Positions 54,800-62,884 of a DNA stretch of 64,000 nt are shown one piece after another (the stretch's first letter is position 1; every line of letters begins with the position of its first letter). A program made the translations under genes and the position numbers. The notes beneath the pieces are model-generated. The model saw only the letters and a list, made by a program, of their open reading frames with translations. It had not been told where the DNA came from and did no database searches. The DNA is from Bog-473 sp963745665 (GTDB lineage: Bacteria; Actinomycetota; Acidimicrobiia; Acidimicrobiales; RAAP-2), in the NCBI GenBank assembly GCA_963745665.1, contig CAVUYE010000003.1:744001-808000 (forward strand), given 5' to 3'.

Positions 54800-55441
54800 C
54801 TAGGACTTGATCAGGAACGAGAAGCTGAAGGGCGCCGACCCCGGCGTCAAGGTGAAGGAGCGCCGACCTGACGTCACGACCACCTTGGTCCCGCCGGCGC
54901 CGACGTCGACCTGGGAGGGGCCCAGCATGAGCTCCTTCTGCGAGCTGTCGGGAGCCAGGATGCCCTCGAACGCCGGGCGCTGGCCCGCGGCGCCGATGCT
55001 GACCCAGGAGCGGCCGGTCGACGTCAGCACGGTCACGGCGTAGGCGGCGATGCCGACCCGGTACGTGGCGGTGCCGCCGCCGGTCGAGACCGGGGTCACC
55101 AGAGGCACCGTGGATGAGCCATTCGAAGAGTGGTGCCTGGCCGCCTGCGTCGTGCTCGGGCTGCCCGTCTTGCTCTTGTCGATGATGCCGGCCTTCACGA
55201 GGCCGAGGGTCGCAGCCGCGGCCACCACGGCCAGGGCCACGATGACCACCAGCACCCGGAGCCACCGGGCCGGGCGGGGCCGCGCCGCGCCGGACCGGAC
55301 CACCGGGATCTTGTCGGTGTCCGCGTAGGTCGGGTAGGCGTCGCGGAAGAGCTGTCCCTGGCTGTCCGTGACCGGCCGTTCGACGACGGCCGTAGCGGAC
55401 GGATCAGGCCTGAGCCCTGCCTCGTCGGCTTGCACGTCCAT
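54800..55441 (-). CDS. RodZ C-terminal (DUF4115)-like single-pass membrane protein
   Basis: 213 residues. Polar N-terminus, one helix ('VLVVIVALAVVAAAATLGLV'), a Ser/Thr/His linker, then a beta-rich external domain 'AVTVLTSTGRSWVSIGAAGQ', 'PAFEGILAPDSSQKELMLGP' of the DUF4115 kind found at the C-terminus of RodZ. No RodZ helix-turn-helix is present. May help couple membrane and cell-wall structure, but the role is inferred. Confidence 0.65.
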   Translation of the reverse strand: MDVQADEAGLRPDPSATAVVERPVTDSQGQLFRDAYPTYADTDKIPVVRSGAARPRPARWLRVLVVIVALAVVAAAATLGLVKAGIIDKSKTGSPSTTQAARHHSSNGSSTVPLVTPVSTGGGTATYRVGIAAYAVTVLTSTGRSWVSIGAAGQRPAFEGILAPDSSQKELMLGPSQVDVGAGGTKVVVTSGRRSFTLTPGSAPFSFSFLIKS

Positions 55442-55634
55442 GGCCGTTTTCTCGACCTCCTACGCCCCGTACTTGAACTTCGCCAATTATGCGGCCTCAG
55501 CCCACCCTGTGGAACGTCGGGGGTACCTCCGCACGGTACCGCCAGCTTCCGTCTACCAGGATCGCACGCCGAAGGGGTCAATTGGTGCGCAGAGGGGCCG
55601 AAATTGTGTTCCGGTGACAGGGCGACCGGGGGCC
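55442..55634. other. Intergenic region, no gene seen
   Basis: About 190 bases between the RodZ-C-like gene and the DinB-like gene. AT-richer than its surroundings near 55480-55500. It probably holds the promoter of the RodZ-C-like gene, but I could not pick a clear -10/-35 pair. Confidence 0.4.
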
Positions 55635-56141
55635 TCAGCGGCCCACGCTCCCATCGAGGAGCTCAAGGGTGATGTCCATGTGCCCGACGTGGCGGGCCGT
55701 TTCCTCAATCAGATGGAAAAGCGCCCAGCGGAAGGTCGTCGAGCGGAAGTCGCCACGGGAAGGCAGGTCGAGCGTGGTGATTCCGTCCAGGACGAGGTCC
55801 GCCCGGGCGCTCTCCGCCCGGTAGAACGCGACCACCTGCTCGACGCCCCAGCCTTCGGGCAGCTCGAACATGCGGGCCCGCCAGGCCATGTCCATCGGCT
55901 CGCCGGCGCAAATGGCCCGGAGCCAGAGCCGCTCGGCGTACCCGAGGTGGACCACCAGCACGCCGAGCGAGTTGGCCGCCGGGGCCGGCCGCCAGCACAG
56001 CTGCGCGACGTCGAGGCCCTCGACCTTGAAGATGGCGCTCTCGCGCAGGTGCTGGAGCCAGGCCCGCCCCATGGCCAGCTCGTCGAGCGGCGCGGCCTCG
56101 TCGGGCCGCGGCACGCGCAGCGAGGGCGGCGTCTCGGGCAA
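55635..56141 (-). CDS. DinB/DUF664-like four-helix protein
   Basis: 168 residues. Helical protein with the metal-ligand pattern of the DinB superfamily: a first His in 'GVLVVHLGYAERLWL' and a closing pair in 'FHLIEETARHVGHMDITLEL'. Typical of bacillithiol/mycothiol S-transferase-like or unknown enzymes, requiring a divalent metal. Start appears to be TTG 56141 (no ATG is available at the family start), with GGAGA upstream. Could be a mycothiol-dependent detoxification protein; not demonstrated. Confidence 0.78.
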   Translation of the reverse strand: MPETPPSLRVPRPDEAAPLDELAMGRAWLQHLRESAIFKVEGLDVAQLCWRPAPAANSLGVLVVHLGYAERLWLRAICAGEPMDMAWRARMFELPEGWGVEQVVAFYRAESARADLVLDGITTLDLPSRGDFRSTTFRWALFHLIEETARHVGHMDITLELLDGSVGR

Positions 56142-56163
56142 CGAACGTCTCCGTGCTGCGTGC

Positions 56164-56685
56164 TTACGGAATGCTGACCGTCGTCGTGGTAATCGGGGTG
56201 CCGCCGCACACCGACGTGAACCAATTGGCGATGGTCGTGCCGTCGGTCACGAGACTCGGGTCCTTACCCAGGGTGGCGAAGGACGCGATGAGGCCCTGCA
56301 GGCTGCTGGCGTTCTGAATGTCGTTCCGGAATTGCTTCTCGTCGGAGAGCAGGTTCTTGAAGGCGTTCTGCACCTTGGGTGGCGCGCTCTTGATGACGCC
56401 CAGCGCCTTGTTCACGTTGTTGAGGTCGGCGTTGTAGGCGTTCAGCATCGCCTGCTTGGCTGACGCGAAGTTGCCCGACGTCATGGCCTTCTCGAGGGCC
56501 GAACCGGTCGAGCTGGAGCTGGTCTGCTCGGTCTTGACGTCCTTGCACAGGGCGCTGCCGGGCGCCGATCCCTTGGTCTTGTGGCTCTTGGCCGAGGCCG
56601 CGGTCAGCGGCGCCAGGGCCAGCGTCACGCCGAGCACCCCGGCACAGATGCCGATCCACCTCGATCGCTGGTTCACGCTCGCCAC
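56164..56685 (-). CDS. Secreted protein of unknown function
   Basis: 173 residues. Clear signal peptide ('GICAGVLGVTLALAPLTAAS', cleavage likely after ASA), then a largely helical mature region ('ALEKAMTSGNFASAKQAMLN', 'VQNAFKNLLSDEKQFRNDIQ') bounded by single cysteines near both ends (CKD near residue 47, VCGG near 160) that may pair. C-terminus Thr-rich. No family recognised. Lies 22 bases downstream of the DinB-like gene's start region, on the same strand. Confidence 0.7.
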   Translation of the reverse strand: MASVNQRSRWIGICAGVLGVTLALAPLTAASAKSHKTKGSAPGSALCKDVKTEQTSSSSTGSALEKAMTSGNFASAKQAMLNAYNADLNNVNKALGVIKSAPPKVQNAFKNLLSDEKQFRNDIQNASSLQGLIASFATLGKDPSLVTDGTTIANWFTSVCGGTPITTTTVSIP

Positions 56686-56850
56686 CTCCCAGTCTCGAAT
56701 ATGAAGACGACGTTACAGCAGACCCTGCGGTGACACAGGGGATAGATCGGTCCATTGGACCTGGTCCGCGCCCCCTGTGTCGTCCGGAACCGGGGGCCGC
56801 CGGGGTTATGGTGGGCAGCTGACGGGGCGTCAGAAAACTGGGGGCACGCG

Positions 56851-57723
56851 TTGGACGATCTGAACGGCAAGGTTGCCGTCGTCACCGGGGGAGCGGCGGG
56901 AATCGGCCGCGGCATCACCGAATCCCTCCTTGAGGAGGGCGCCCGAGTCGTGATCGCCGACGTCGAGGAGCCTGTGCTCGAGGCGGCGGTCAAGGAACTG
57001 GCCGACGCAGGGAGTGTCCGTGGCGTCCTGACCGACGTCTCCTCCTCGGCCTCGGTCGAGGCGCTGGCCGAGAGTGTGTTCGCCCAGGAGGGCGCCTGCC
57101 ATCTGCTCTTCAACAACGCCGGGGTGACCTCGGGCGGCGGCGGGCGGCCCTGGGAGCAGGAGCCCAACGACTGGGCCTGGTGCTTCTCGGTCAACGTCTT
57201 CGGCGTGGCCAACGGCATGCTGTCGTTCGTCCCGCGCATGATCGAGTCGGGTGAGCGCGGTGTGGTGATCAACACGTCGAGCATGGACGGCGGCATCGCG
57301 CCGGTCCCGTACGCGTCGGTCTACGCCTCGAGCAAAGCGGCCATCTCGTGCCTGACCGAGGCGTTGGCGCACCAGCTCATCGCCGCCGGCACCGATCTGC
57401 GAGCCGCCGTGTTCTATCCCTCGGGGGGTCTGCTCGACACCGGGCTGTGGACGGCCCAGCGCAACCGGCCCGAGGCACTGCAGCGGACCCGGCCCCGCCC
57501 ACCGGCGCCCGGCACCACCTTCGAGGAGTTCAAGGAGCAGCTCGCGGCGGCGGGTCGCCCGGTCGACGTCATGGACCTGCGCAAGCTCGGTCGCTTCTGC
57601 GTGGAGGGCGTCAAGCGCGGTGATTTCATCATCGGGTACGGACTCGAGGAGGCCGCGTCCATGCTGCACCGCCGGGCCGATGCCATTGGGGCGGCTCAGC
57701 TGCCCCCGGCGGCACTGAGCTGA
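56851..57723 (+). CDS. Short-chain dehydrogenase/reductase
   Basis: 290 residues. 'GKVAVVTGGAAGIGRGITES' (cofactor loop TGGAAGIG), 'VVIADVEEPVLEAAVKELAD', 'LLFNNAGVTSGGGG', catalytic Ser/Tyr/Lys region 'VVINTSSMDGGIAPVPYASV', 'YASSKAAISCLTEAL'. TTG 56851 is the best start; no ribosome site is convincing. Stop overlaps the ATG of the first amidohydrolase by one base-pair step (GCTGATGA), so this is the head of the 56.8-61.6 kb cluster. Oxidises or reduces an alcohol/ketone of the pathway's substrate. Confidence 0.84.
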   Translation: MDDLNGKVAVVTGGAAGIGRGITESLLEEGARVVIADVEEPVLEAAVKELADAGSVRGVLTDVSSSASVEALAESVFAQEGACHLLFNNAGVTSGGGGRPWEQEPNDWAWCFSVNVFGVANGMLSFVPRMIESGERGVVINTSSMDGGIAPVPYASVYASSKAAISCLTEALAHQLIAAGTDLRAAVFYPSGGLLDTGLWTAQRNRPEALQRTRPRPPAPGTTFEEFKEQLAAAGRPVDVMDLRKLGRFCVEGVKRGDFIIGYGLEEAASMLHRRADAIGAAQLPPAALS

Positions 57724-58964
57724 TGACGGCGACCGCGCCGGCGCGCCCCCGCTACACGATCGTCTCGGCCGACGGCCACGCCGGTGGCGACATTCAGGAC
57801 TACCGGCCCTATCTGGCCAGCCGCTGGCACGACGAGTTCGACGCCTGGGCCGCCGAGTACGTCAACCCGTTCGCCGATCTGCTCGCGCCTATCGCTTATC
57901 GCAACTGGGACAGCGCACGGCGCCTGGCCGAGACCGAGTCGGACGGCATCGCGGCCGAAGTTCTCTTCCCCAACACCGTGCCCCCCTTCTTCAGTGAAGG
58001 GAACCTGGTCGCGCTGCCACCGTCGCCGGAGGACTACGAGCGTCGCTGGGCCGGCGTCCAGGCCCACAACCGCTGGCTCGCCGACTTCTGCGACGCCACG
58101 CCGGGCCGCCGCGCTGGCATTATTCAGGTCTTTGCCAACGACATGGCCGACGCCGTCGAGGAGGTGCGCTGGGCCGCTTCCACCTTCGACCCCTTCGGGG
58201 GCATTCTTCTGCCGTCCATCCCGCCCAACTCCCCGCTGCCTCCCCTCTGGGAGGACCATTACGAGCCGCTCTGGCAGGTGTGTGCCGACCTCGACGTGCC
58301 CATCAACATCCACGGGGGCACCGCGCTGCCCGACTACGGCGAGCACGAGGCGGCGCGGTCCATGATGCTGATCGAGATCCCTTGGTTCAGCCATCGTTCG
58401 GTCTGGCACCTGATCTTCTCGGGTGTGCTCGAGCGGCACCCGACGCTGCGCTTCGTGGTCACGGAGCAGGGTGTGGCCTGGTTGCCGCGGGGCCTCGAGA
58501 CGCTCGATTGGTTCTACGGCCGCATGACCATGGCCAATGCGGCCGAGGCGAAGTTCTTCGGTGCAGGTGCGGCGAAGATGACGATGACCCCGACCGAGTA
58601 CTTCGCCCGCAACTTCTGGATCGGCGCCAGCTTCCTGCGCCCGAGCGAGGCCCCCCTTTGCCGCGACCTCGGGATCGACCACATCATGTGGGGGGCGGAC
58701 TACCCCCACTCGGAGGGCAGCTACCCCTACACGACCGAGGCGCTCCGTGTGGCGTTTGCCGACTACGCCGAGCCCGAGGTGCGGGCCATGGTGGAGTCGA
58801 CCGCGGCGTCCTTCTACGGTTTCGACCTCGACCGGCTGCGGACCGTCGGCGGCCGTGTCGGCCCGCAGGTCGCCGACGTCGCCCGGCCGCTGGCAACCGA
58901 GGACTGGCCGACCGCCACGACCTGCAACGCGTTCGACCCCACGCAGATCCTGCGTGCCTGGTGA
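57723..58964 (+). CDS. Amidohydrolase (amidohydrolase_2, ACMSD-like) 1
   Basis: 413-residue metal-dependent TIM-barrel of the ACMSD/gamma-resorcylate decarboxylase superfamily. 'TIVSADGHAGGDIQDYRPYL' (metal DGH), 'HNRWLADFCDATPGRRAGII', 'VPINIHGGTALPDYG' (metal His), 'GIDHIMWGADYPHSEGSYP' (metal Asp in GADYPH). These enzymes decarboxylate or hydrolyse aromatic or cyclic acids; the substrate here is unknown. Sits in a cluster with a second, different amidohydrolase and an acetoacetate-decarboxylase-like enzyme. Confidence 0.88.
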   Translation: MTATAPARPRYTIVSADGHAGGDIQDYRPYLASRWHDEFDAWAAEYVNPFADLLAPIAYRNWDSARRLAETESDGIAAEVLFPNTVPPFFSEGNLVALPPSPEDYERRWAGVQAHNRWLADFCDATPGRRAGIIQVFANDMADAVEEVRWAASTFDPFGGILLPSIPPNSPLPPLWEDHYEPLWQVCADLDVPINIHGGTALPDYGEHEAARSMMLIEIPWFSHRSVWHLIFSGVLERHPTLRFVVTEQGVAWLPRGLETLDWFYGRMTMANAAEAKFFGAGAAKMTMTPTEYFARNFWIGASFLRPSEAPLCRDLGIDHIMWGADYPHSEGSYPYTTEALRVAFADYAEPEVRAMVESTAASFYGFDLDRLRTVGGRVGPQVADVARPLATEDWPTATTCNAFDPTQILRAW

Positions 58965-58980
58965 GTAGAGAGGAGCATCC

Positions 58981-59757
58981 ATGACGACGGTCCGCTACGG
59001 CGCCCGAGCCGTGCAAGTGAACCACGAGATCGAGGCCAAGAAGGCCGACATCTGGTCCGAGGCGGTCACCGCGATTTACGAGACGGACCCCGACATCATC
59101 GCGGCCGTACTCCCGCCGCCCCTCGAACCGGGCCCCCAGCCGCTGGTGCGCATCACCATCACCAGGGTCGAGATGCCGGGCCTGCCGATCTTCGGGGCGG
59201 GGTGGATCGGCGTGCAGGCGCGGCACGGGGACCGGCTCGGGGAGTACCCGATCCTGATGCCGATGACCACGGAGCAGTCGCTCATCGGCGGCCGGGAGAT
59301 CAACGGTGAACCCAAGAAGCTCGCCGAGGTCGAGGTCACCCGTGACGGCGCCCACGTGTCGGCGCACATCGCGCGCATGGGCTCGGTGATCTGCGAGATC
59401 ACGGGCACGGTGACGGGGACCCGCGACAACTACGAGATGGAGAAGACCGACTTCTGGTTGAAGCTGTCGCCGTCCTGCGAGCAGGCCGGCGTGCTCGACC
59501 AGGACCCCCTGCTCGTCTACGGCGAGAAGACGGAGCGGACGCGGCTGCACGAGTCGATTGAGGGCGAGCTCATCCTCAAGGAAGCGCCGCTCGATCCGAT
59601 CGCGGACCTGGTGGTGCGCCGCATGGTGGACCTGAATTGGACGGAGCGGGCTTCCACGCAGGTCGGCCGCGTCATCGGGCCGGTGCCCCGGGCCGGGGTC
59701 GAGCCCTTCATCCACCAGCGCTACGACGACCTCTCGGTGCTCGGGGCGAAGCGATGA
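58981..59757 (+). CDS. Acetoacetate decarboxylase-like protein
   Basis: 258 residues. 'EPGPQPLVRITITRVEMPGL' and the Schiff-base region 'GREINGEPKKLAEVEVTRDG' (Lys-Lys of the EPKK box) place it in the acetoacetate decarboxylase family. 'YEMEKTDFWLKLSPSCEQ' follows. Family members can decarboxylate beta-keto acids or act as hydratase/aldolase-like enzymes. Found between two amidohydrolases, so it may act on the same substrate series. Confidence 0.85.
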   Translation: MTTVRYGARAVQVNHEIEAKKADIWSEAVTAIYETDPDIIAAVLPPPLEPGPQPLVRITITRVEMPGLPIFGAGWIGVQARHGDRLGEYPILMPMTTEQSLIGGREINGEPKKLAEVEVTRDGAHVSAHIARMGSVICEITGTVTGTRDNYEMEKTDFWLKLSPSCEQAGVLDQDPLLVYGEKTERTRLHESIEGELILKEAPLDPIADLVVRRMVDLNWTERASTQVGRVIGPVPRAGVEPFIHQRYDDLSVLGAKR

Positions 59758-61010
59758 GCGACCGCTACCTCATCATCTCCGCCGACGCCCATGCGGGCCT
59801 GCAGTGCGAGGGCTACCGGCCCTACCTCGACGCGGCCTACCACCGTCAGTTCGACGAGTACCTGGCCGAGCGCCACGCCAACCGCGACCAGCTGCTCACG
59901 ATGAATTACGACTACATCATGGACTGGGAGACCGACAACGAGGAGGGCTTGCGCGGCGCCTGGGACATCGAACAGCGCGACAAGGAGCTCGACGCCGACG
60001 GCGTGACGGCGGAGGTCATGTTCGCCGACGCCGATGCCATCACCGGCATGGCCTCGCCACCGTTCGGCGCCGGCCTCTCGGCAGGCGCCATCGCCGACCC
60101 GGAGCTGGCGTTCGCCGGGGCGCGGGCGCACAACCGCTTCCTGGCCGAGATGTGCAGCCGCAGCCCCGAGCGCCATGGCGGCATCGCGCTGGTGCCCATC
60201 ACCCACGGTGTCGAGCGCTCGGTGGCCGAGATCGAGTGGCTGGCCGAGCAACCGGGCATCCGCGGCGTCATGGTCCCGACCATGTGGCACGACCGCCAGC
60301 CCTACAACCACCCGGACTACGACCCGGTGTGGGCGGCCTGCCAGGAGATCGGGTTCCCGGTCCACACCCACTCGGGCGAGGCGCCGCAGGAGGAGTACAA
60401 CGACAACATCGGGATCTACCTGGCCGAGGTGGTGTGGTGGGCGGCCCGGCCGATGTGGCACCTGCTCTTCTCCGGCGCCTTCGAGCGCTTCCCGCGCCTG
60501 AAGTACGTCGTGACCGAGGCCGCCGCCTACTGGGCGGCCGACATGATGTGGAAGTGGGACCAGTACATGGGCGGCGGGCACACCACCAAGAAGATGGCCG
60601 CACTGTTGAAGGGGAAGATCTCCAAGTTGCCGTCGGACTACTTCGGGGAGAACATCTTCATCGGCGCCTCCACCATGTCGAAAGAGGAGATCCGCCGCCG
60701 CCACGTGCTCGGCTGCGACGTGGTCATGTGGGGCACCGACTACCCGCATCCGGAGGGCACGTGGCCGCACACCCAGGAGCGCCTGCGCGGCGACTTCGGT
60801 GGCATTCCGGTGGAGGATGCGCGCAAGCTGCTGGGCGAGACGGCGGCCCGCTGCTACGACTTCGACCTCCCTGCGCTGCGCCCGGTGGCCGACCGGATCG
60901 GTCCCACCCCCGAGGACCTGGGGCAGGACCCCTCGCTGCGCACCGACCCCGAAGAGGTCCGCACGGCGCGCTGGTGGAAGGACGAGTACAAGGTTCAGGC
61001 CCCGGGCTGA
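59754..61010 (+). CDS. Amidohydrolase (amidohydrolase_2, ACMSD-like) 2
   Basis: 418 residues, distinct from the first amidohydrolase. 'YLIISADAHAGLQCEGYRPY' (metal DAH), 'GFPVHTHSGEAPQEEYND' (metal His), 'VVTEAAAYWAADMMWKWDQY', 'CDVVMWGTDYPHPEGTWPHT' (metal Asp in GTDYPH). Probably a decarboxylase/hydrolase on a cyclic carboxylic acid. ATG overlaps the stop of the decarboxylase gene, so the genes are co-translated. Confidence 0.88.
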   Translation: MSDRYLIISADAHAGLQCEGYRPYLDAAYHRQFDEYLAERHANRDQLLTMNYDYIMDWETDNEEGLRGAWDIEQRDKELDADGVTAEVMFADADAITGMASPPFGAGLSAGAIADPELAFAGARAHNRFLAEMCSRSPERHGGIALVPITHGVERSVAEIEWLAEQPGIRGVMVPTMWHDRQPYNHPDYDPVWAACQEIGFPVHTHSGEAPQEEYNDNIGIYLAEVVWWAARPMWHLLFSGAFERFPRLKYVVTEAAAYWAADMMWKWDQYMGGGHTTKKMAALLKGKISKLPSDYFGENIFIGASTMSKEEIRRRHVLGCDVVMWGTDYPHPEGTWPHTQERLRGDFGGIPVEDARKLLGETAARCYDFDLPALRPVADRIGPTPEDLGQDPSLRTDPEEVRTARWWKDEYKVQAPG

Positions 61011-61020
61011 TCGACCCGCC

Positions 61021-61584
61021 GTGAACCCGGGGCACATGGAGTTCTGCGCCAGCGAGGATTGGCGCCGGTTGGTGCACGAGACGATCCTGCCGGTGGCTCT
61101 CGAAGGCGTCGAGTTGGGCGACGACGCCATCGAGATCGGCCCCGGACCCGGGTTCACCACCGAGATCCTGCGCACCAGGACGGCGCACCTGACGGCGGTG
61201 GAGCTCGACGAGGGCCTGGCGGCCGGCCTGGCCGAGCGGATGGCCGGCACCAACGTGGAGGTCGTGCTGGGCGACGCCACCGCGCTCGACTTCGCGCCGC
61301 GCCGGTTCACCGGTGCGGCCTCCTTCCACATGCTCCATCACATTGCGCCCGCGGCGGCCCAGGACCGCGCCTTCGCCGAGCTGGCCCGGGTGCTCGTCCC
61401 CGGGGCCACGCTGGTGGCGGCCGACGGCGTCTACAGCGAGGGCAGCGCCCTGTTCCACCAGGACGACACGTACAACCCGATCGACCCTGCCGAGTTGGAG
61501 CCGCGACTGCGCGCCGCCGGCTTCGCGTCGGCGCGGGTGCGCACGCACGACCTCGGGTGGGTCTGCACGGCCCGACTGCCCTGA
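61021..61584 (+). CDS. SAM-dependent methyltransferase
   Basis: 187 residues of the class I Rossmann methyltransferase fold: 'DDAIEIGPGPGFTTEIL' (SAM loop GPGPG), 'LTAVELDEGLAAGLAERM', 'VEVVLGDATALDFAPRRFTG', 'FHMLHHIAPAAAQDRAFAEL' and 'ARVLVPGATLVAADGV'. Small-molecule type rather than rRNA/tRNA type. GTG 61021 follows the amidohydrolase by 10 bases, so it may be the last gene of the cluster. It is convergent with the acyl-CoA dehydrogenase. Confidence 0.83.
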   Translation: MNPGHMEFCASEDWRRLVHETILPVALEGVELGDDAIEIGPGPGFTTEILRTRTAHLTAVELDEGLAAGLAERMAGTNVEVVLGDATALDFAPRRFTGAASFHMLHHIAPAAAQDRAFAELARVLVPGATLVAADGVYSEGSALFHQDDTYNPIDPAELEPRLRAAGFASARVRTHDLGWVCTARLP

Positions 61585-61594
61585 CCCTCTCGGC

Positions 61595-62845
61595 TCACCC
61601 GGCGAAGTCCCAGCTCTCGCCCTTCTCGTAGTGGTGCAGCACGTTCTTGGCGATGAGGATGCGGTGCACCTCGTCGGGGCCGTCGGCCAGGCGCAGGGTG
61701 CGGGCGCCGAGGTACATCTGGGCCAGGGGCAGGTCGCTGGTGACGCCGGCGGCGCCCCACACCTGAATGGCACGGTCGACGACCCGGCTGTAGGCCGCCG
61801 GCACGAAGACCTTGATGGAGCTGATCTCGGTGCGGGCCTGGGGGTCGCCTGCGTCCACCTTCTCGGCGGCGTGGATCGTCATGAGACGGGCGGCTTGGAG
61901 GTCCATGTAGCTGTCCGCCACGAAGCCCTGCATGAACTGCTTGTCCTTGAGCAGCCCGCCGTGCACCTCTCGGCTCAAGAGGCGCTCGACCATGAGGTCG
62001 AAGGCGCGCCACATCTGGCCCACCGAGTTCATGCAGTGGAAGATGCGCCCGGCGCCGAGCCGGTCCTGGGCGGCCCGGTGCCCGTCACCGACCTGGCCCA
62101 GCAGGTTCGCGGCGGGGACACGGACCTGGTCGTAGCGGACCTCGCAGTGATCGGATTTGGCGCTGCCCCAGATGCCGATGCCGCGCACGATCTCCACCCC
62201 GGATGTCGCCGTCGGCACGATGATCTGGACCATCCGCCCCGGCGCCTCGTCGTCCTTGGACTCCTTGGCCCGGCACATGACGATGAAGAAGTCGGCCGCC
62301 AGCCCGTTGGAGGTGAACCACTTGTGCCCGTTGATCACCCACTCGTCCCCCTCGCGGATGGCGGTGGTCTGAATGGAGCGCGGGTCCGAGCCGGCGTTCT
62401 CCGGCTCGGTCATGGAGAAACCTGACTGCATGGTCCCCTCGATGAGGGGGAGGAGCCACTTCTGCTTCTGCTCCTCGGTCCCGTACTTGACGAGGATGGT
62501 CTGGTTGCCCGAGTTGGGCGCCACCACGCCGAAGAGCGACGCCGCTCCGACGGCGTAGGCGAGGATCTCGTTCATGTAGGCGTGCGCCATGAAGTCGATG
62601 CCCATCCCGCCGTACTCCGGCGGGAGGTGGGGCGCCCACAGCCCCGCCGTCTTCACCTCGTCCTGTATCTGCTGGCGCAGGGCTTTGGCCTCGGCCCGCT
62701 CCCCGTCCGTGGCGTTGCCGCCCCGGGCCCGCCAGAGCCGGGCTTCGTTGGGGAGGATGCGCTCGTTCACGATGCGGGCCGTGCGCAGGCGGATGTCGTT
62801 GATGTGGTCGCTGAGCCCGGCATTGGGCGTGACGTTGATCGGCAT
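61595..62845 (-). CDS. Acyl-CoA dehydrogenase
   Basis: 416 residues, flavin-dependent fatty-acyl or related acyl-CoA dehydrogenase. 'GLWAPHLPPEYGGMGIDFMA', 'SGFSMTEPENAGSDPRSI' (FAD/substrate loop), 'WVINGHKWFTSNGLAADF', 'GRIFHCMNSVGQMWRAFDLM', and the C-terminal 'VDRAIQVWGAAGVTSDLPLA' and 'LYLGARTLRLADGPDEVHR' (shortened) match the ACAD10/11-like group. Electrons pass to ETF. Lies beside NDH-2, and opposite the amidohydrolase cluster that may feed acyl-CoAs. Confidence 0.9.
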   Translation of the reverse strand: MPINVTPNAGLSDHINDIRLRTARIVNERILPNEARLWRARGGNATDGERAEAKALRQQIQDEVKTAGLWAPHLPPEYGGMGIDFMAHAYMNEILAYAVGAASLFGVVAPNSGNQTILVKYGTEEQKQKWLLPLIEGTMQSGFSMTEPENAGSDPRSIQTTAIREGDEWVINGHKWFTSNGLAADFFIVMCRAKESKDDEAPGRMVQIIVPTATSGVEIVRGIGIWGSAKSDHCEVRYDQVRVPAANLLGQVGDGHRAAQDRLGAGRIFHCMNSVGQMWRAFDLMVERLLSREVHGGLLKDKQFMQGFVADSYMDLQAARLMTIHAAEKVDAGDPQARTEISSIKVFVPAAYSRVVDRAIQVWGAAGVTSDLPLAQMYLGARTLRLADGPDEVHRILIAKNVLHHYEKGESWDFAG

Positions 62846-62884
62846 GGCTCGACCCCCTGGTCGTCGTGTGCTCCGGTCGGAACC

